Shown: piece after piece, positions 47,910-57,007 of the stretch | Layout of the letters: every line of letters begins with the position of its first letter | How positions within the stretch are numbered: the stretch's first letter is position 1 | NCBI RefSeq assembly: GCF_001757105.1 | Contig: NZ_MDHN01000032.1 | Location: forward strand, 1-64,000 | Length of the DNA stretch: 64,000 bases | Reading direction: 5' to 3' | Source: Alteromonas confluentis | GTDB taxonomy: Bacteria; Pseudomonadota; Gammaproteobacteria; Enterobacterales; Alteromonadaceae | Program-made: the position numbers and the translations under genes | The notes under the pieces: model-generated | Seen by the model: only the letters and a program-made list of their open reading frames with translations | Told to the model about the DNA's origin: nothing | The model's database searches: none

Positions 47910-48434
47910 GTGACTACTATTGTATCTGTAAGACGCGACAATCAGGTCGTAATTGCCGGAGACGGACAGGTTTCTCTGGGTAACACCGTAATGAAAGGTA
48001 ACGCGAAAAAAGTGCGTCGCCTTTATCACAACAAAGTGCTGGCGGGATTTGCTGGTGGCACTGCCGATGCATTTACATTATTCGAGCGATTTGAATCCAA
48101 GCTGGAAATGCATCAGGGGCATCTTACCAGGGCCGCGGTAGAACTGGCCAAAGATTGGCGTACAGACCGGGCGTTGCGCAAACTGGAAGCGCTGTTGGCT
48201 GTGGCCGATGAAACGGCTTCGTTTATCATTACTGGTAACGGTGATGTGGTGCAGCCAGAGAACGATTTAATTGCCATCGGTTCAGGCGGGAACTACGCGC
48301 AGGCAGCGGCCACGGCGCTGCTGGCGAATACCGATTTATCCGCGAAAGACATTGCTGAAAAGAGTCTGACCATCGCCGGTGATATCTGCGTATTTACTAA
48401 TCACCACCAGACGGTTGAAGTACTGGATTATTAA
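47910..48434 (+). CDS. hslV: ATP-dependent protease subunit HslV
   Basis: HslV is the threonine protease that forms a double hexamer with HslU. The 174-residue protein starts with M-T-T-I-V, so removal of the first Met exposes catalytic Thr1. Also visible: [21 protein letters not shown] and [15 protein letters not shown]. The start is GTG with GGGGAAG upstream. It is followed 78 bases later by hslU. Confidence 0.98.
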   Translation: MTTIVSVRRDNQVVIAGDGQVSLGNTVMKGNAKKVRRLYHNKVLAGFAGGTADAFTLFERFESKLEMHQGHLTRAAVELAKDWRTDRALRKLEALLAVADETASFIITGNGDVVQPENDLIAIGSGGNYAQAAATALLANTDLSAKDIAEKSLTIAGDICVFTNHHQTVEVLDY

Positions 48435-48512
48435 TATTCACAGGTTCGTACGCGACCATGCGCACGGGCCTGATTACCGCCACGGGGCGGCATAAGTAAG
48501 AGAAGGTTTATT

Positions 48513-49844
48513 ATGTCTGAAATGACACCCAGAGAAATTGTTCACGAGCTCGACCGTCACATTATCGGTCAGCAGGATGCCAAGCGTGCTGTGTCTATTG
48601 CACTGCGTAACCGCTGGCGTCGTATGCAGCTGCCAGAAGAGCTGCGCGTAGAAGTTACGCCAAAAAATATTCTGATGATTGGCCCAACTGGTGTGGGTAA
48701 AACGGAAATTGCTCGTCGTTTGGCGAAACTGGCAAACGCGCCGTTCATCAAAGTGGAAGCGACTAAATTCACCGAAGTAGGTTATGTGGGTAAGGAAGTA
48801 GAAACCATTATCCGTGACCTGACTGACATTGCCGTGAAGCTCACCAAAGAGCAGGAAATGACGAAGGTGAAATTCCGCGCCGAAGAAGCGGCGGAAGAGC
48901 GAATTCTTGATGCTTTGTTGCCACCACCGGAAGATCCATGGGGCAAGAAAGAACAGGTTGAAGACCGTGGCACCCGTCAGGCGTTCCGTAAAAAGCTGCG
49001 TGAAGGGCAACTCGACGATAAAGAAATCGAAATTGATGTGGCCCTGCCGCAAATGGGCGTAGAGATCATGGCGCCTCCAGGCATGGAAGACATGACCAAC
49101 CAACTGCAGTCAATGTTTCAGAACCTGAACTCTGACTCGCAGAAGAAAAAGAAAAAACTGAAAATTAAAGATGCGCTAAAAATGCTGATCGAAGAAGAAG
49201 CAGCGCGTCTGGTTAATCAGGAAGATTTGAAAGAAAAAGCGATTAATGCCGTTGAACAGCACGGTATCGTGTTTATCGACGAAATCGATAAGATTTGTAA
49301 GCGTGAAGGTAACAACTCTGCGGACGTATCCCGTGAAGGTGTACAGCGCGACCTGCTGCCATTGGTCGAAGGTTCTACGGTATCGACAAAGCACGGTATG
49401 GTGAAAACCGACCACATGCTGTTTATTGCCTCTGGTGCGTTCCAGATGAGCAAACCGTCAGACCTTATTCCTGAATTGCAGGGGCGTCTGCCAATTCGTG
49501 TTGAGCTGTCAGCACTTAAAGTGGAAGACTTTAAACGTATCCTTACCGAGCCAAAATCAGCACTGACTGAACAGTACCGTGCGCTGATGGCCACTGAGGG
49601 TGTGACCATTGATTTTGTAGAGTCGGGTATTCAGCGTATCGCTGAAGCGGCATGGCAGGTAAACGAGAAGCTGGAAAATATCGGTGCACGTCGCTTACAC
49701 ACCGTACTTGAGCGTCTGATGGAAGATATCTCTTTCGACGCGTCTGAGAAATCGGGTGAAACATTTGTTATCGATAAGGCCTATGTTGATTCGCATCTGG
49801 AATCGCTGGTGGACAACGAAGATCTGAGCCGCTTTATTTTGTAA
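48513..49844 (+). CDS. hslU: ATP-dependent protease ATPase subunit HslU
   Basis: The AAA+ unfoldase partner of HslV, 443 residues, the same as in E. coli. Walker [14 protein letters not shown], pore motif GYVGKEVE, Walker [12 protein letters not shown] and the C-terminal SRFIL that docks into HslV are present. The charged I domain lies between about 110 and 240. Confidence 0.98.
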   Translation: MSEMTPREIVHELDRHIIGQQDAKRAVSIALRNRWRRMQLPEELRVEVTPKNILMIGPTGVGKTEIARRLAKLANAPFIKVEATKFTEVGYVGKEVETIIRDLTDIAVKLTKEQEMTKVKFRAEEAAEERILDALLPPPEDPWGKKEQVEDRGTRQAFRKKLREGQLDDKEIEIDVALPQMGVEIMAPPGMEDMTNQLQSMFQNLNSDSQKKKKKLKIKDALKMLIEEEAARLVNQEDLKEKAINAVEQHGIVFIDEIDKICKREGNNSADVSREGVQRDLLPLVEGSTVSTKHGMVKTDHMLFIASGAFQMSKPSDLIPELQGRLPIRVELSALKVEDFKRILTEPKSALTEQYRALMATEGVTIDFVESGIQRIAEAAWQVNEKLENIGARRLHTVLERLMEDISFDASEKSGETFVIDKAYVDSHLESLVDNEDLSRFIL

Positions 49845-49863
49845 GTCATACGCTCATGAGAAG

Positions 49864-49898
49864 AAGGCAGCAGAGACTCACGTCCTGCTGCCTTTTTT
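49864..49898 (+). terminator. Rho-independent terminator after hslU
   Basis: Stem AAGGCAGCAG / CTGCTGCCTT with an eleven-base loop and a T run after it. Confidence 0.92.
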
Positions 49899-49972
49899 GT
49901 TTTCAACACGTTAGTAGCTAACCCGGAAAAAAGACCCTGTCCGCAACGGATAACGGACAGAGCCAACGGAGT

Positions 49973-50443
49973 TCATCCTCCGGGGGATTCATGCTTTTCA
50001 CGAACAGTCGAAGAAAGCGGTGCCTGCGTAGCCGCTAAGCTATCAACAAGGTTTTGCCTCACTTCATATACATTCGTCATTTTCTCTCCGCGATGGGCGC
50101 GTACTTCTTCTGCGGTGAACGCGGTGTGGTTGTCGACTTTCACAATATCGTTGGCGATATAATTAAGCACATCTGCAAGTTCTCCATCGGTGAGTGGGGA
50201 GTTGGCTGCGCCTGGTACACTTATCCAGTAACGTCTTCCCGCTTCGGAATGCATAAATGCATTTCCATGTTCATGAAAATCCGGCGTTTGCGGGGGCATG
50301 CCTGAACCACTGGCTTTGTGGCATCCCTGACATTGCAGCATGTAATTGGTCTGCGCCCGGGTAAGGCCTTTGGCGCTGACTAACTGCAATGATCCTGTAA
50401 GCAGGAACAGGCCCAGCATCGAGAGTTTGGTTACATTCCCCAT
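49973..50443 (-). CDS. Monoheme cytochrome c, amine dehydrogenase operon (distal)
   Basis: A 156-residue exported protein with a signal peptide and one heme motif CQGCH (Cys38, Cys41, His42), and a methionine-containing distal part. It is the last gene of the TTQ dehydrogenase operon, 25 bases after the second cytochrome. Probable role is an electron acceptor or relay for the dehydrogenase. Only one heme site is seen, so it is not a diheme MauG. Confidence 0.82.
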   Translation of the reverse strand: MGNVTKLSMLGLFLLTGSLQLVSAKGLTRAQTNYMLQCQGCHKASGSGMPPQTPDFHEHGNAFMHSEAGRRYWISVPGAANSPLTDGELADVLNYIANDIVKVDNHTAFTAEEVRAHRGEKMTNVYEVRQNLVDSLAATQAPLSSTVREKHESPGG

Positions 50444-50467
50444 TGCTCATCCCTTTAATACTGTGGT

Positions 50468-50941
50468 TCAGTCGTCTAACTGCTGGCGAAGTGCATGGCT
50501 TGAAGGCAATGATTTGTCTGCTATTTTCTTGCGTACTGCCGCCACGTCTTCAGCACTTACTGGTGTCGCTTCTGCAAGTGGCGATTTTGCAATGCCCGTG
50601 AGTACGTAACTCAGAACGCCGGCAACTTCATCGTCACTCAGAGTGGGAGCAAACGCCTGCATAAATCCGGCGTAAGTCTGTCCCTGCGATTTGATTGGCC
50701 CATTAAGCCCTTGTAGCACCACACTGATGAGATATTCCTTTCCGCCTTCTTTTGCAAAAGTTGCGGGTAGATTAACCAGCGGCGGAAATGCGCCTGGCAG
50801 ACCTTCACCGGTGGCAAGATGACAGGCCGCGCAGGTAGTAAATACGGTTTTGCCGTCTCGTCCTTCAGCAAGGCTGGCGGTAGTGTTTAGTCCCATGGCT
50901 GCGCAGAGCGCAGCCATGGCAATAGCGCGTAACTTACGCAT
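50468..50941 (-). CDS. Monoheme cytochrome c, amine dehydrogenase operon (proximal)
   Basis: A 157-residue protein: signal peptide, heme motif CAACH (Cys37, Cys40, His41), and GLNGPIKSQGQTYAGFMQAF with a likely axial Met. A longer reading frame upstream on the same strand is a shadow of the small-subunit gene; the ATG at 50941 overlaps its stop codon. It likely takes electrons from the TTQ enzyme, in place of the copper proteins amicyanin or azurin used elsewhere. Confidence 0.85.
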   Translation of the reverse strand: MRKLRAIAMAALCAAMGLNTTASLAEGRDGKTVFTTCAACHLATGEGLPGAFPPLVNLPATFAKEGGKEYLISVVLQGLNGPIKSQGQTYAGFMQAFAPTLSDDEVAGVLSYVLTGIAKSPLAEATPVSAEDVAAVRKKIADKSLPSSHALRQQLDD

Positions 50942-51479
50942 CAACGGCCACCCCCAACACCACACCGGTAGAGCAGGTGTACACATTACTGCTGGTACCC
51001 AGGCACCAGTTGATGTCGTTGTTAGATTGCGGGCGGTATACTGGCTTGTCGTTTTCGTTGCGATTACATAAGCAGCGACCACAACTGGTTTTACCGCAAC
51101 AGTCGTTGTACGAAATAATGTAATCTTTACCGTCAGCAGGGTTGCGACAAGTGCCAATCCAGGTGATGGGCGACATTTCGGTGCCCGGCGGACAACTCGA
51201 TGCCGTACCACCACAACAGGAGCATAAAAATCCGTCGATGGCACAGTAGCGCCAGTAATCACAACTGGTAGGATCGCCGGGGTCGCCCTCCAGGCCAGAT
51301 ACCTGAGAACCCACTCCCGGGTAAGCGCCGGTCGATTCCGAAGCTCGGGCAACGGGTAATAAAGGAATGGCTGCAGCGCCCACCATCAGTTTGGAAAGGT
51401 TAGTGAGCAAGTGCCGACGAGACGTATTCTGCGCGACCTTGCGGGAGCCACGCTCCATCAGTTTGTCGAGAAATTTCAT
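50934..51479 (-). CDS. aauA: TTQ amine dehydrogenase small (light) subunit
   Basis: The catalytic subunit of methylamine/aromatic amine dehydrogenase, 181 residues. Twin-arginine leader SRRHLL at 20-25, then a cysteine-rich mature part (CDYWRYCAIDGFLCSCCGG, CNRN). The two tryptophans that fuse into tryptophan tryptophylquinone are at 107 (SPITWIGTC) and 158 (NDINWCLG), 51 residues apart as in MADH and AADH. Preceded by mauD/mauE maturation genes. Aromatic versus methylamine specificity cannot be fixed from sequence; the B-E-D-A order matches aau. Confidence 0.92.
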   Translation of the reverse strand: MKFLDKLMERGSRKVAQNTSRRHLLTNLSKLMVGAAAIPLLPVARASESTGAYPGVGSQVSGLEGDPGDPTSCDYWRYCAIDGFLCSCCGGTASSCPPGTEMSPITWIGTCRNPADGKDYIISYNDCCGKTSCGRCLCNRNENDKPVYRPQSNNDINWCLGTSSNVYTCSTGVVLGVAVDA

Positions 51480-51490
51480 TTGTGTGCTCC

Positions 51491-52093
51491 TTACGCGTAA
51501 TTCTTCTGCATGTATTCCTGAAGACTCGCATAGCCAGTCTCTTTCACGTTAAACAGGCTTTCGATGTGCTCGCGAGAGTTCACGATGCCCATAGCCTGTA
51601 GCGTGCCTTTTTCATCAATCAGTACGGCATAGGGCAGTTTCGCCACGCCGAAACTTTTGCCAACGATTTCAGAGTTAACGAAGTTGGATTGCTCTAATTT
51701 TTGTGCAGCAATGAAGGTGTCTATTTCTGATGATGCGCCGTCGGAAGCAAAGACCAGATCCACCCAGTTCTGTTCTTCTTTGGCGATTGATTTCGCAACA
51801 CCAATGAGTGACTTACACATGGGGCAGGTAGGCGATACGAAAAACAGCAGCTGACATTTTTCTACTGGCGATTTTCCGCCAATGTGCAGTGTTTGCTGGT
51901 TTTTCAGATTAATGACGTCAAGCTCTGGGGCATCCTGTCCTACCTTAAGCTGTTTGTTGATAGACAGTGCCCCCGCGGGTGCAACACGCTCGTAAAGCAC
52001 GCCAATCTGGCGAACCAGTGCAAATACCATTGTTGCCAGCACGATAACGGCAATCCATAAAATAACGTTTGAAGCAATGAGTAAATTAGTCAT
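51491..52093 (-). CDS. mauD: Amine dehydrogenase accessory protein MauD
   Basis: A 200-residue thioredoxin-like protein with an N-terminal membrane anchor (about 7-28) and the redox motif CPMC at residues 90-93 in FVSPTCPMCKSLIG. MauD is needed to form the six disulfides of the small subunit in the periplasm. It starts inside the end of mauE and lies 12 bases before aauA. Confidence 0.9.
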   Translation of the reverse strand: MTNLLIASNVILWIAVIVLATMVFALVRQIGVLYERVAPAGALSINKQLKVGQDAPELDVINLKNQQTLHIGGKSPVEKCQLLFFVSPTCPMCKSLIGVAKSIAKEEQNWVDLVFASDGASSEIDTFIAAQKLEQSNFVNSEIVGKSFGVAKLPYAVLIDEKGTLQAMGIVNSREHIESLFNVKETGYASLQEYMQKNYA

Positions 52094-52649
52094 GACGTAA
52101 CCTCAGGTTTTTCAGTAAAGCGTGGTTTTCCAGCAAGCCATCAATGCTGCTGTATGAAATAAAAAGTAACAGTGAAAAGGTGATGCCCATCAGCCATTCC
52201 GACAGTGTGCCGGTGCTGACTTGTTGGGTGAGGTGGAATACCGCCACCAGTGCCAGCAAAGCCAGATTGCGTATGACTAACAAGGCGGGTTTTACGTTGG
52301 CATCGCTGCCATTTAGCGAGCAGCCGCAGTCGGCAAGAGAGCGGCCGGTAAGCATGGCAAAGCTCAGGAACGCGGCGTAGGTAAGTAGCAGGCCGCTTAA
52401 CATGAGCGTGGTTACTGCTGTTGCCTGCAAAGCGAAGGCAAGCACCGCCACGGCAATAACACTGATTTCAACGAACGGTACGATGCCGGCGAGGGTCAAC
52501 GCCAGGTTTCCCGGTAGCAGTTCGTAACCCACCAGTGCCTGACGGAATTGTCCAGGAGCACGAAGTTTATGGTGAGCACTGGCAAGCACCAGAGAGAGCA
52601 GAAACCCCAGTACGCCAATGTGCACAACCTGCAGAAGAGAACTCAGCAT
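52086..52649 (-). CDS. mauE: Amine dehydrogenase accessory membrane protein MauE
   Basis: A 187-residue protein with four to five hydrophobic segments and conserved CGCSL (GRSLADCGCSLNG). MauE acts with MauD in folding and export of the small subunit. It overlaps mauD by 8 bases and starts two bases after the large-subunit stop. Confidence 0.88.
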   Translation of the reverse strand: MLSSLLQVVHIGVLGFLLSLVLASAHHKLRAPGQFRQALVGYELLPGNLALTLAGIVPFVEISVIAVAVLAFALQATAVTTLMLSGLLLTYAAFLSFAMLTGRSLADCGCSLNGSDANVKPALLVIRNLALLALVAVFHLTQQVSTGTLSEWLMGITFSLLLFISYSSIDGLLENHALLKNLRLRHD

Positions 52650-52651
52650 GG

Positions 52652-53806
52652 CTATCTCCCCTTGTGCAGCACGATGGGCATGGTGGAATCGCCCACCGAG
52701 ATAAAGCGCTGGTATTTACCGTTGGTGTCGTAAACATCCAAACCCATTTCGGTGTTAGTCACCACCAGTAACGGGTTATCGCCGCGGGTCAGTTCTATGG
52801 AGAACGCGTTTTTCTTCAGCTCGATGCGTTTTGTTCGTTTTTGTGTGGTGGTGTTGTAAACCCAAATTTCCTCACCGCCGAATTTGTGACTGCCGTTGTA
52901 GCCATTCTTATGCATCACCACATAAAGCAGCTTACTGTCGTCTGAAGTGGCAAACTGCCAGCCGCCAGGGCGCCAGTTGTCCTTCGCTTCCGCTTCACTT
53001 ACCAACGACCAAGCTGGCAGTAGCTCGGCATCAGGGGTGGTTAAATCCACTGGCTGCACTTTGCTTTGGTAAGAGAAGAAGTAGGCGGTATCACCGATGT
53101 ACACGGGCTTATCGAACAGTGGGTCGTCATCGACGCTAAAAAACGGCGGAATGTCGGTACGCTTGGTTTCTTTGCCGCTGTCGTCAAAGGCGATAGTTTT
53201 CATGCCGCCGTTACCACACAGTGAAGCAAAGCCGTGATCGCCAGCCGGGTAAATCAGGTTACACCCTGCAACGCTAATCTCGTTCAACAGTTCACCGCTT
53301 TCGGTGTCCATGATGATCACCGACGCCGCTGGGGTAAATGCCAAAATCAGCAGGTATTTGTCATCGTTAACCAGTTTCAGCATGTATTTGCTGGCCACAA
53401 TTTGCGCCCGGTTTTTATTGGGCAAAATCACTTCTTTTGTTTTCTTCAGCGTGGCCTTTTCGTAAATGGAAATAACATCTGTGCGGTCGCCACTGGTACC
53501 TCTGGAATAGAAAGATTCAGCCACGTACAACAGCGGCTTCGCTTTCGATTCAACAAAGTTTGCCATCATCGATGCATCTACAAAGCCTTTGTATTCGCGG
53601 GTGTCGGCCGCCGCATCAATAATGACGACCTTGCCGGAAATCATGGCATTGAAATTTACGTCGTGAGCAAAAATCCATGAATCGGGATAGACCGACGGTA
53701 ACGTCGCTACCGAAGGGATTGGCTCTGGTTCAAGTTCTGCTATGGCGGGCAAACCAACGCATGCCATCAGTAACGCGGGTAATGCCTTTAGCATTGTTCT
53801 TTGCAT
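52652..53806 (-). CDS. aauB: TTQ amine dehydrogenase large (heavy) subunit
   Basis: A 384-residue periplasmic beta-propeller protein: signal peptide (MLKALPALLMACVGLPAIA), then repeated strand blocks such as VFAHD-like segments, YSRGTSGDRTDVISIYEKATL, and KFGGEEIWVYNTTTQKRTKRI. This matches the MauB/AauB heavy chain that cradles the TTQ subunit. Start at ATG 53806, with CAGGGAG nine bases upstream; the longer frame to 53893 overlaps the receptor gene. Confidence 0.9.
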   Translation of the reverse strand: MQRTMLKALPALLMACVGLPAIAELEPEPIPSVATLPSVYPDSWIFAHDVNFNAMISGKVVIIDAAADTREYKGFVDASMMANFVESKAKPLLYVAESFYSRGTSGDRTDVISIYEKATLKKTKEVILPNKNRAQIVASKYMLKLVNDDKYLLILAFTPAASVIIMDTESGELLNEISVAGCNLIYPAGDHGFASLCGNGGMKTIAFDDSGKETKRTDIPPFFSVDDDPLFDKPVYIGDTAYFFSYQSKVQPVDLTTPDAELLPAWSLVSEAEAKDNWRPGGWQFATSDDSKLLYVVMHKNGYNGSHKFGGEEIWVYNTTTQKRTKRIELKKNAFSIELTRGDNPLLVVTNTEMGLDVYDTNGKYQRFISVGDSTMPIVLHKGR

Positions 53807-53856
53807 GTTCTGTGCTCCCTGTTTTAAAGAGTGTATTAAGTGAAGTCGCGGGTTTA

Positions 53857-56070
53857 TCAGAACCACGAGTATTTGAATGACACGCCCCACCATCTCGGCT
53901 TGCCGTAGTACTGTTCGGTGAGTCCGAACACGTCCATACCGGAGAGATCGAAGGCTTGAACGATGTATTCCTCATCCCCCAGGTTGTCTACAAATGCACT
54001 TAGCTGCCAGGTATCGTCGGCTGAGGTGTAGGTCACCGAGGCGTTGTATAAGGTGTAAGCGTCTTGCTGCACGGTTTCGGCATCAGACAAGGCAAACTTC
54101 ACGTCGTCGCGAAACACGAAATCGGTTTGAAAGGCGAGGTAACCTGCGTCCAATTCCATGGTGTAGCGAAGCAGGCCGTTATAGTTCCATTCCGGTGATT
54201 GTACTGGTCGGGATGTAGATCCATCAGCGAGTTCGGCTTCGGCGTCGTTGTAGGCCGCGCCTAACATGACGTCCCAGTTTTCAGCTAACTGCCCCTGATA
54301 TTCCACTTCGAAGCCATTGGCTGAAGCATCGGGTGAGTTGATAGTGATGGTATCCAGACCAATGATGTTGAATACCTGGTAGTTGTTGTAATCGTAGTAA
54401 TAGGCTGCCGCATTCAGTCGTCCGAAATCACCAAGCCGGGTTTTTACACCTATTTCGTAGGCATCGAGGTGTTCAGGATCGAAAGACAGGGTGGCATCGT
54501 TATAGTCGTTCGGTGGTGCCAACGGGAAGATTGGCGCATTGTAGCCACCCCCTTTAACGCCGCGGTTGTAGCTGATGTAGGTCAGCACATCTTTGGTGGG
54601 CGTCCAGTTTAGCTGTAAGCGGCCAGCCACTTCGGTATCTTCCCGGCTCGCGGTGTACTCACCTAATGTGGCCTGTAACACCATATTGTCGGTATCGGCA
54701 AAGCCAGGTTCGGAAGATGGGTTAAGAAACTCCATCGCCATCACAGAAAAATCAAAGTCTTTCTCGTCGCGGATCACCCGTAAACCCGCAATCAGGGTAA
54801 GGTCGTCAGCCAACGGATATTCTATTTGTGCAAATACCGACGTTGACGTGAGATCAGACTGATAAGGGTTGTAAAGGCCGCCTTCACTGCCGACAGCACT
54901 GGTGCCGCCGCCACCGATAAGAGGGTCGGAAATGGCACCGTTAGAATCGTTAATATCAAGATCAAGATAATAAGTACCGGCTACCCAAAGCAGGTCGCCT
55001 ACATTACCCTCTAGGCGAAACTCTTGAGAAAATTGCTCGGCATCCGTGGTTAAAAAGAAGTTAAAAAACGAGACTGGCGACGCGTCGCTATCTTCAATGT
55101 AGGTGCGCTCTACTGTGGAGAAGTCGGTAATTGAGACAAATTTCAGGTCTTCATCGATTTGCCAATTCAGGGTCGCTGTTGCGCCTTTGGTTTCTAATTC
55201 ATTGAAACCCGGATCATCATAATCACCCGCGTAGACATCGCCGTCGTTGTCGATGTATTCCAAAATCGGGTTCATTTCTGTTGGGGTGAGCTCGCCGGCA
55301 CGAATGGAACTGACGTTTTCAAAAAAGCCGGTATCAATATCCTGTTTGCTGTAACGCACATTCAACAGGGCATCAAAGTTTTCTGTGGGGGTGAATAAAA
55401 ACTGTGCGCGCACCGTTTTATCGTTGGCGTTATTCAGATCGTTACCGGTATAGCGGTTTTCTACGTAGCCATCGGCTTTATTAATATTTACCGATACCCG
55501 TGCCGCCAGTTCGTCGGTCAGACCGCCACCGACAGCGCCTTCAAACTTTTTCTGTGAGTAGTCACCCAGGGTAAGTTTAGCGTAGGCATCAAAATCCTGG
55601 GTTGGCTTGCGGGTAATGAAGTGCGCCAGACCGCCGGTGGCGTTACGCCCGAACAGGGTGCCTTGCGGGCCGCGCAAAATTTCTACCCGCTCTACATCAA
55701 ACAAACTGAATCCGGCTCCGGACATCTGGCTTATGTACACCTCATCGACATAAAGCGCTACCGGGCTTTCTACATTGGTGGTGAAATCGGAATTGGTGAC
55801 GCCACGAATACCAACTGAATAGTTTGCTTCGCCGTTAGGCTGCACAGTTTGTACCCCCGGTGCCATTGCCGTTACCTGCTGGGCATTATCGAAACCTAAC
55901 GCTTCAAGCTGATCACCGGTTAAGGCGGTAATTGCAATACCAACATCCTGGACACTTTGTTCGCGCTTTTGTGCTACAACACTAATTTCTTCAAACACTT
56001 GTTGTGCGTATGATACTGATTGGCCGCAGGCCATTAGTGCCATAGCAAAAGCGATTTTGCTCTTTTTCAT
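53857..56070 (-). CDS. TonB-dependent outer-membrane receptor
   Basis: A 737-residue receptor: signal peptide ending SYAQQ, a plug domain with EEISVVAQKREQSVQDVGIAITA and VERVEILRGPQGTLFGRNATGG, and a long beta-barrel ending in aromatic YSWF. It heads the amine dehydrogenase operon, 50 bases ahead of the large subunit, and is divergent from a TetR regulator. It probably brings in the amine or an aromatic compound linked to it, but the ligand is not known. Confidence 0.92.
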   Translation of the reverse strand: MKKSKIAFAMALMACGQSVSYAQQVFEEISVVAQKREQSVQDVGIAITALTGDQLEALGFDNAQQVTAMAPGVQTVQPNGEANYSVGIRGVTNSDFTTNVESPVALYVDEVYISQMSGAGFSLFDVERVEILRGPQGTLFGRNATGGLAHFITRKPTQDFDAYAKLTLGDYSQKKFEGAVGGGLTDELAARVSVNINKADGYVENRYTGNDLNNANDKTVRAQFLFTPTENFDALLNVRYSKQDIDTGFFENVSSIRAGELTPTEMNPILEYIDNDGDVYAGDYDDPGFNELETKGATATLNWQIDEDLKFVSITDFSTVERTYIEDSDASPVSFFNFFLTTDAEQFSQEFRLEGNVGDLLWVAGTYYLDLDINDSNGAISDPLIGGGGTSAVGSEGGLYNPYQSDLTSTSVFAQIEYPLADDLTLIAGLRVIRDEKDFDFSVMAMEFLNPSSEPGFADTDNMVLQATLGEYTASREDTEVAGRLQLNWTPTKDVLTYISYNRGVKGGGYNAPIFPLAPPNDYNDATLSFDPEHLDAYEIGVKTRLGDFGRLNAAAYYYDYNNYQVFNIIGLDTITINSPDASANGFEVEYQGQLAENWDVMLGAAYNDAEAELADGSTSRPVQSPEWNYNGLLRYTMELDAGYLAFQTDFVFRDDVKFALSDAETVQQDAYTLYNASVTYTSADDTWQLSAFVDNLGDEEYIVQAFDLSGMDVFGLTEQYYGKPRWWGVSFKYSWF

Positions 56071-56207
56071 GTGGTTTCCCTCAGTCGCAAAAAATTGAAT
56101 TGTTTTTTTGTGTGTCCTGAGAGGGCAAGAGCAACATCTACGCCAAAAATGGTACGGGTGAACTAATTTGGGTTTGATCCCGGTATGTTCATGGTGGTTA
56201 TTAACGT

Positions 56208-56223
56208 ATACTTAGCTAGGTAT
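56208..56223. promoter_or_regulatory. 16-bp palindrome, candidate TetR operator
   Basis: ATACTTAGCTAGGTAT is palindromic except for one pair (7 of 8 positions), 25 bases upstream of the TetR start and between the divergent receptor and regulator genes. This fits autoregulation and control of the dehydrogenase operon. Confidence 0.6.
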
Positions 56224-56248
56224 TTTTCAGGAATTTCAGGAGCACGGC

Positions 56249-56905
56249 TTGTCACCAAACAGACTCAATGAGCAGAGTGAAACAGGCGTAAAACGCGGAC
56301 CTTACAAAGCCGGTTTGGAACGCCAGAAACAGATTCTGGTTGAAGCAAGAAATTTGCTGATTGAAGAGGGCTACCACAATTTTTCTATTCGCAAAGTGGC
56401 GAAGCGGGTAGGTATCTCTGCAGGTAATTTACAACACCATTTTGCTACCCGTGATGACCTGGTAGCTGCCATGTTAGATCATGTGATTAGTGTTTACTTA
56501 CTTCGTCTTGAAGAGCTAAAAGAAGAGGCGTCATCGCCAAAAGAATGCCTGCAAAACGTAATTGAATTCGTGACGCGAGATCTGCAAACGCGAGAGACCA
56601 CTATTTTCTTCCCTGAGATATGGTCGTTGTCGAATCATGATGAAACCATCAATAAACTCATGGAGCACATGTACGAAGTTTATCGTAAGGTTTACCAAGA
56701 TATCGCGCTGCAAATGAATCCCGATTTAACCCTTGAGCAGAGACGGCTAATCGCGTTATTTATTTCCGCTACTATTGAAGGGCACACCATGTTTATCGGG
56801 TATCGCAAATCTGATGCTTATGCCTGTGAATCGGTGATCAAAATGATTGTAAATATGGCAGTGCAAACCATCGAAAGTGGCAACGTGCCTAAGGTGTCTG
56901 ACTAA
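56249..56905 (+). CDS. TetR-family transcriptional regulator
   Basis: A 218-residue regulator. The N-terminal HTH is FSIRKVAKRVGISAGNLQHHFATRDDLVAAMLDHV, preceded by RGPYKAGLERQKQIL. The rest is a helical ligand domain with no closer match. Start is TTG at 56249, with AGGAG six bases upstream and no other in-frame candidate nearby. It likely controls the divergent TonB-receptor/amine dehydrogenase operon. Confidence 0.88.
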   Translation: MSPNRLNEQSETGVKRGPYKAGLERQKQILVEARNLLIEEGYHNFSIRKVAKRVGISAGNLQHHFATRDDLVAAMLDHVISVYLLRLEELKEEASSPKECLQNVIEFVTRDLQTRETTIFFPEIWSLSNHDETINKLMEHMYEVYRKVYQDIALQMNPDLTLEQRRLIALFISATIEGHTMFIGYRKSDAYACESVIKMIVNMAVQTIESGNVPKVSD

Positions 56906-57007
56906 ATAAAAAGCACTAAAATGGTACGCGTGTACTATTTGTGCACCAAAAATGTTCATATATTAAACGCTGAGCCCACGCTTTCTCTTTTCAGCAAGAC
57001 CCTATTA

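Noticed and set aside
47639..47941. Minus-strand frame of 100 codons between ftsN and hslV
   Set aside because: It runs through the structured repeats and the heat-shock promoter and resembles no protein.
48474..49103. Long minus-strand frame over hslU
   Set aside because: It is an antisense shadow of the highly conserved hslU coding sequence, with a composition rich in Phe and His that matches no known protein.
50942..51352. N-terminal extension of the proximal cytochrome c gene
   Set aside because: This part is the out-of-frame shadow of the TTQ small subunit; the ATG at 50941 begins a normal signal peptide.
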